The translations under genes were made by a program, and so were the position numbers. Source: Bradyrhizobium viridifuturi (GTDB lineage Bacteria > Pseudomonadota > Alphaproteobacteria > Rhizobiales > Xanthobacteraceae). From it: a stretch of 64,000 nucleotides of DNA. The notes beneath the pieces are model-generated. The model was not told where the DNA came from and made no database searches. It worked only from the letters and a program-made list of their open reading frames with translations. The stretch lies in the NCBI RefSeq assembly GCF_001238275.1, contig NZ_LGTB01000015.1, positions 1 through 64,000 on the forward strand, given 5' to 3'. Of the stretch, positions 63,894 through 64,000 are shown in pieces. Every line of letters starts with the position of its first letter. Position 1 is the first letter of the stretch.

Positions 63894-64000
63894 TCAGTGC
63901 GCGCGCAGCTCGCGCTCGCGCTGGATCACCTCGGTGGCGAGCTTGAGATACGCATCGCTGCCGGCGCATTTGAGATCGTAGACCAGCACCGGCTTGCCGT
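63894..64000 (-). CDS. parA: ParA, C-terminal end (cut by the window)
   Basis: The last 34 codons of a chromosome-partitioning ATPase: KPVLVYDLKCAGSDAYLKL and EVIQRERELRAH, ending in a TGA at 63894-63896. This is the usual C-terminal tail of alphaproteobacterial ParA, 141 bp upstream of the parB start. Confidence 0.85.
   Translation of the reverse strand, partial: GKPVLVYDLKCAGSDAYLKLATEVIQRERELRAH

Overview
The window looks like the core chromosome of a GC-rich alphaproteobacterium, most likely Bradyrhizobium or a close relative in the Nitrobacteraceae. This is inferred from protein flavour (GlnK/AmtB pair, CenR-type regulator, LptE-HolA after LeuS, FtsK-LolA, DUF2865), from gene order, and from high-GC intergenic palindromes of a kind I associate with that group. 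I see no transposase, integrase, phage gene, rRNA or CRISPR array. The minus-strand parB at the right edge, followed by the C-terminal end of parA, suggests the replication origin may lie not far beyond the right end.

Layout. 0-5.3 kb: an L,D-transpeptidase, a thermonuclease-like protein, an SDHAF4-like assembly factor, rsmB and a heparinase II/III protein. 5.6-10.6 kb: purH, an MFS/UMF1 exporter and gamma-glutamyltransferase. 10.7-18.7 kb: mostly small metabolic and detoxification genes (MFS, HSDL2-like SDR, GIY-YIG, DUF1330, GST, DUF2239, MATE, HCCA isomerase, ketopantoate reductase). 18.8-22.2 kb: cytochrome c, sorbosone-type dehydrogenase, DUF2865, tRNA-Gly(GCC). 22.3-28.4 kb: SRPBCC, YbbN-type thioredoxin, Lon-substrate-domain protein, cytochrome b with a PepSY protein, and a large MHYT-PAS-GGDEF-EAL protein. 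28.6-31.7 kb: a four-gene acyl-CoA operon divergent from its TetR. 31.8-36.0 kb: Trm112, UbiH-type hydroxylase, tesB, and two GYF-domain membrane proteins. 36.3-41.8 kb: two glnK-amtB pairs separated by arsR-SRPBCC and clpP. 41.9-50.9 kb: GFA, GGDEF, NUDIX, dapC-like, ftsK, lolA, xth, a cNMP-binding protein and cenR. 51-58.2 kb: a second L,D-transpeptidase, a hydratase, a YggS-type protein, a diguanylate cyclase and a MASE1 hybrid kinase. 58.5-64 kb: leuS-lptE-holA, then parB and parA.

Three housekeeping or regulatory genes (purH, arsR, leuS) are each broken by a 1-2 nt indel. In each case a small correction restores exactly the expected length, so residual sequencing error is the simplest explanation. 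Six copies of a 116-142 bp inverted-repeat element and several other repeat families fill the gaps between genes.

I did not find a clearly new multi-gene system. The best leads for something undescribed are: a TTACCCGG-like motif shared by two adjacent divergent promoters that serve four small genes (GIY-YIG, DUF1330, GST, DUF2239); the TetR acyl-CoA operon with a 22-bp perfect palindrome; a double-hairpin 3' end on amtB2; and the pair of GYF membrane proteins.
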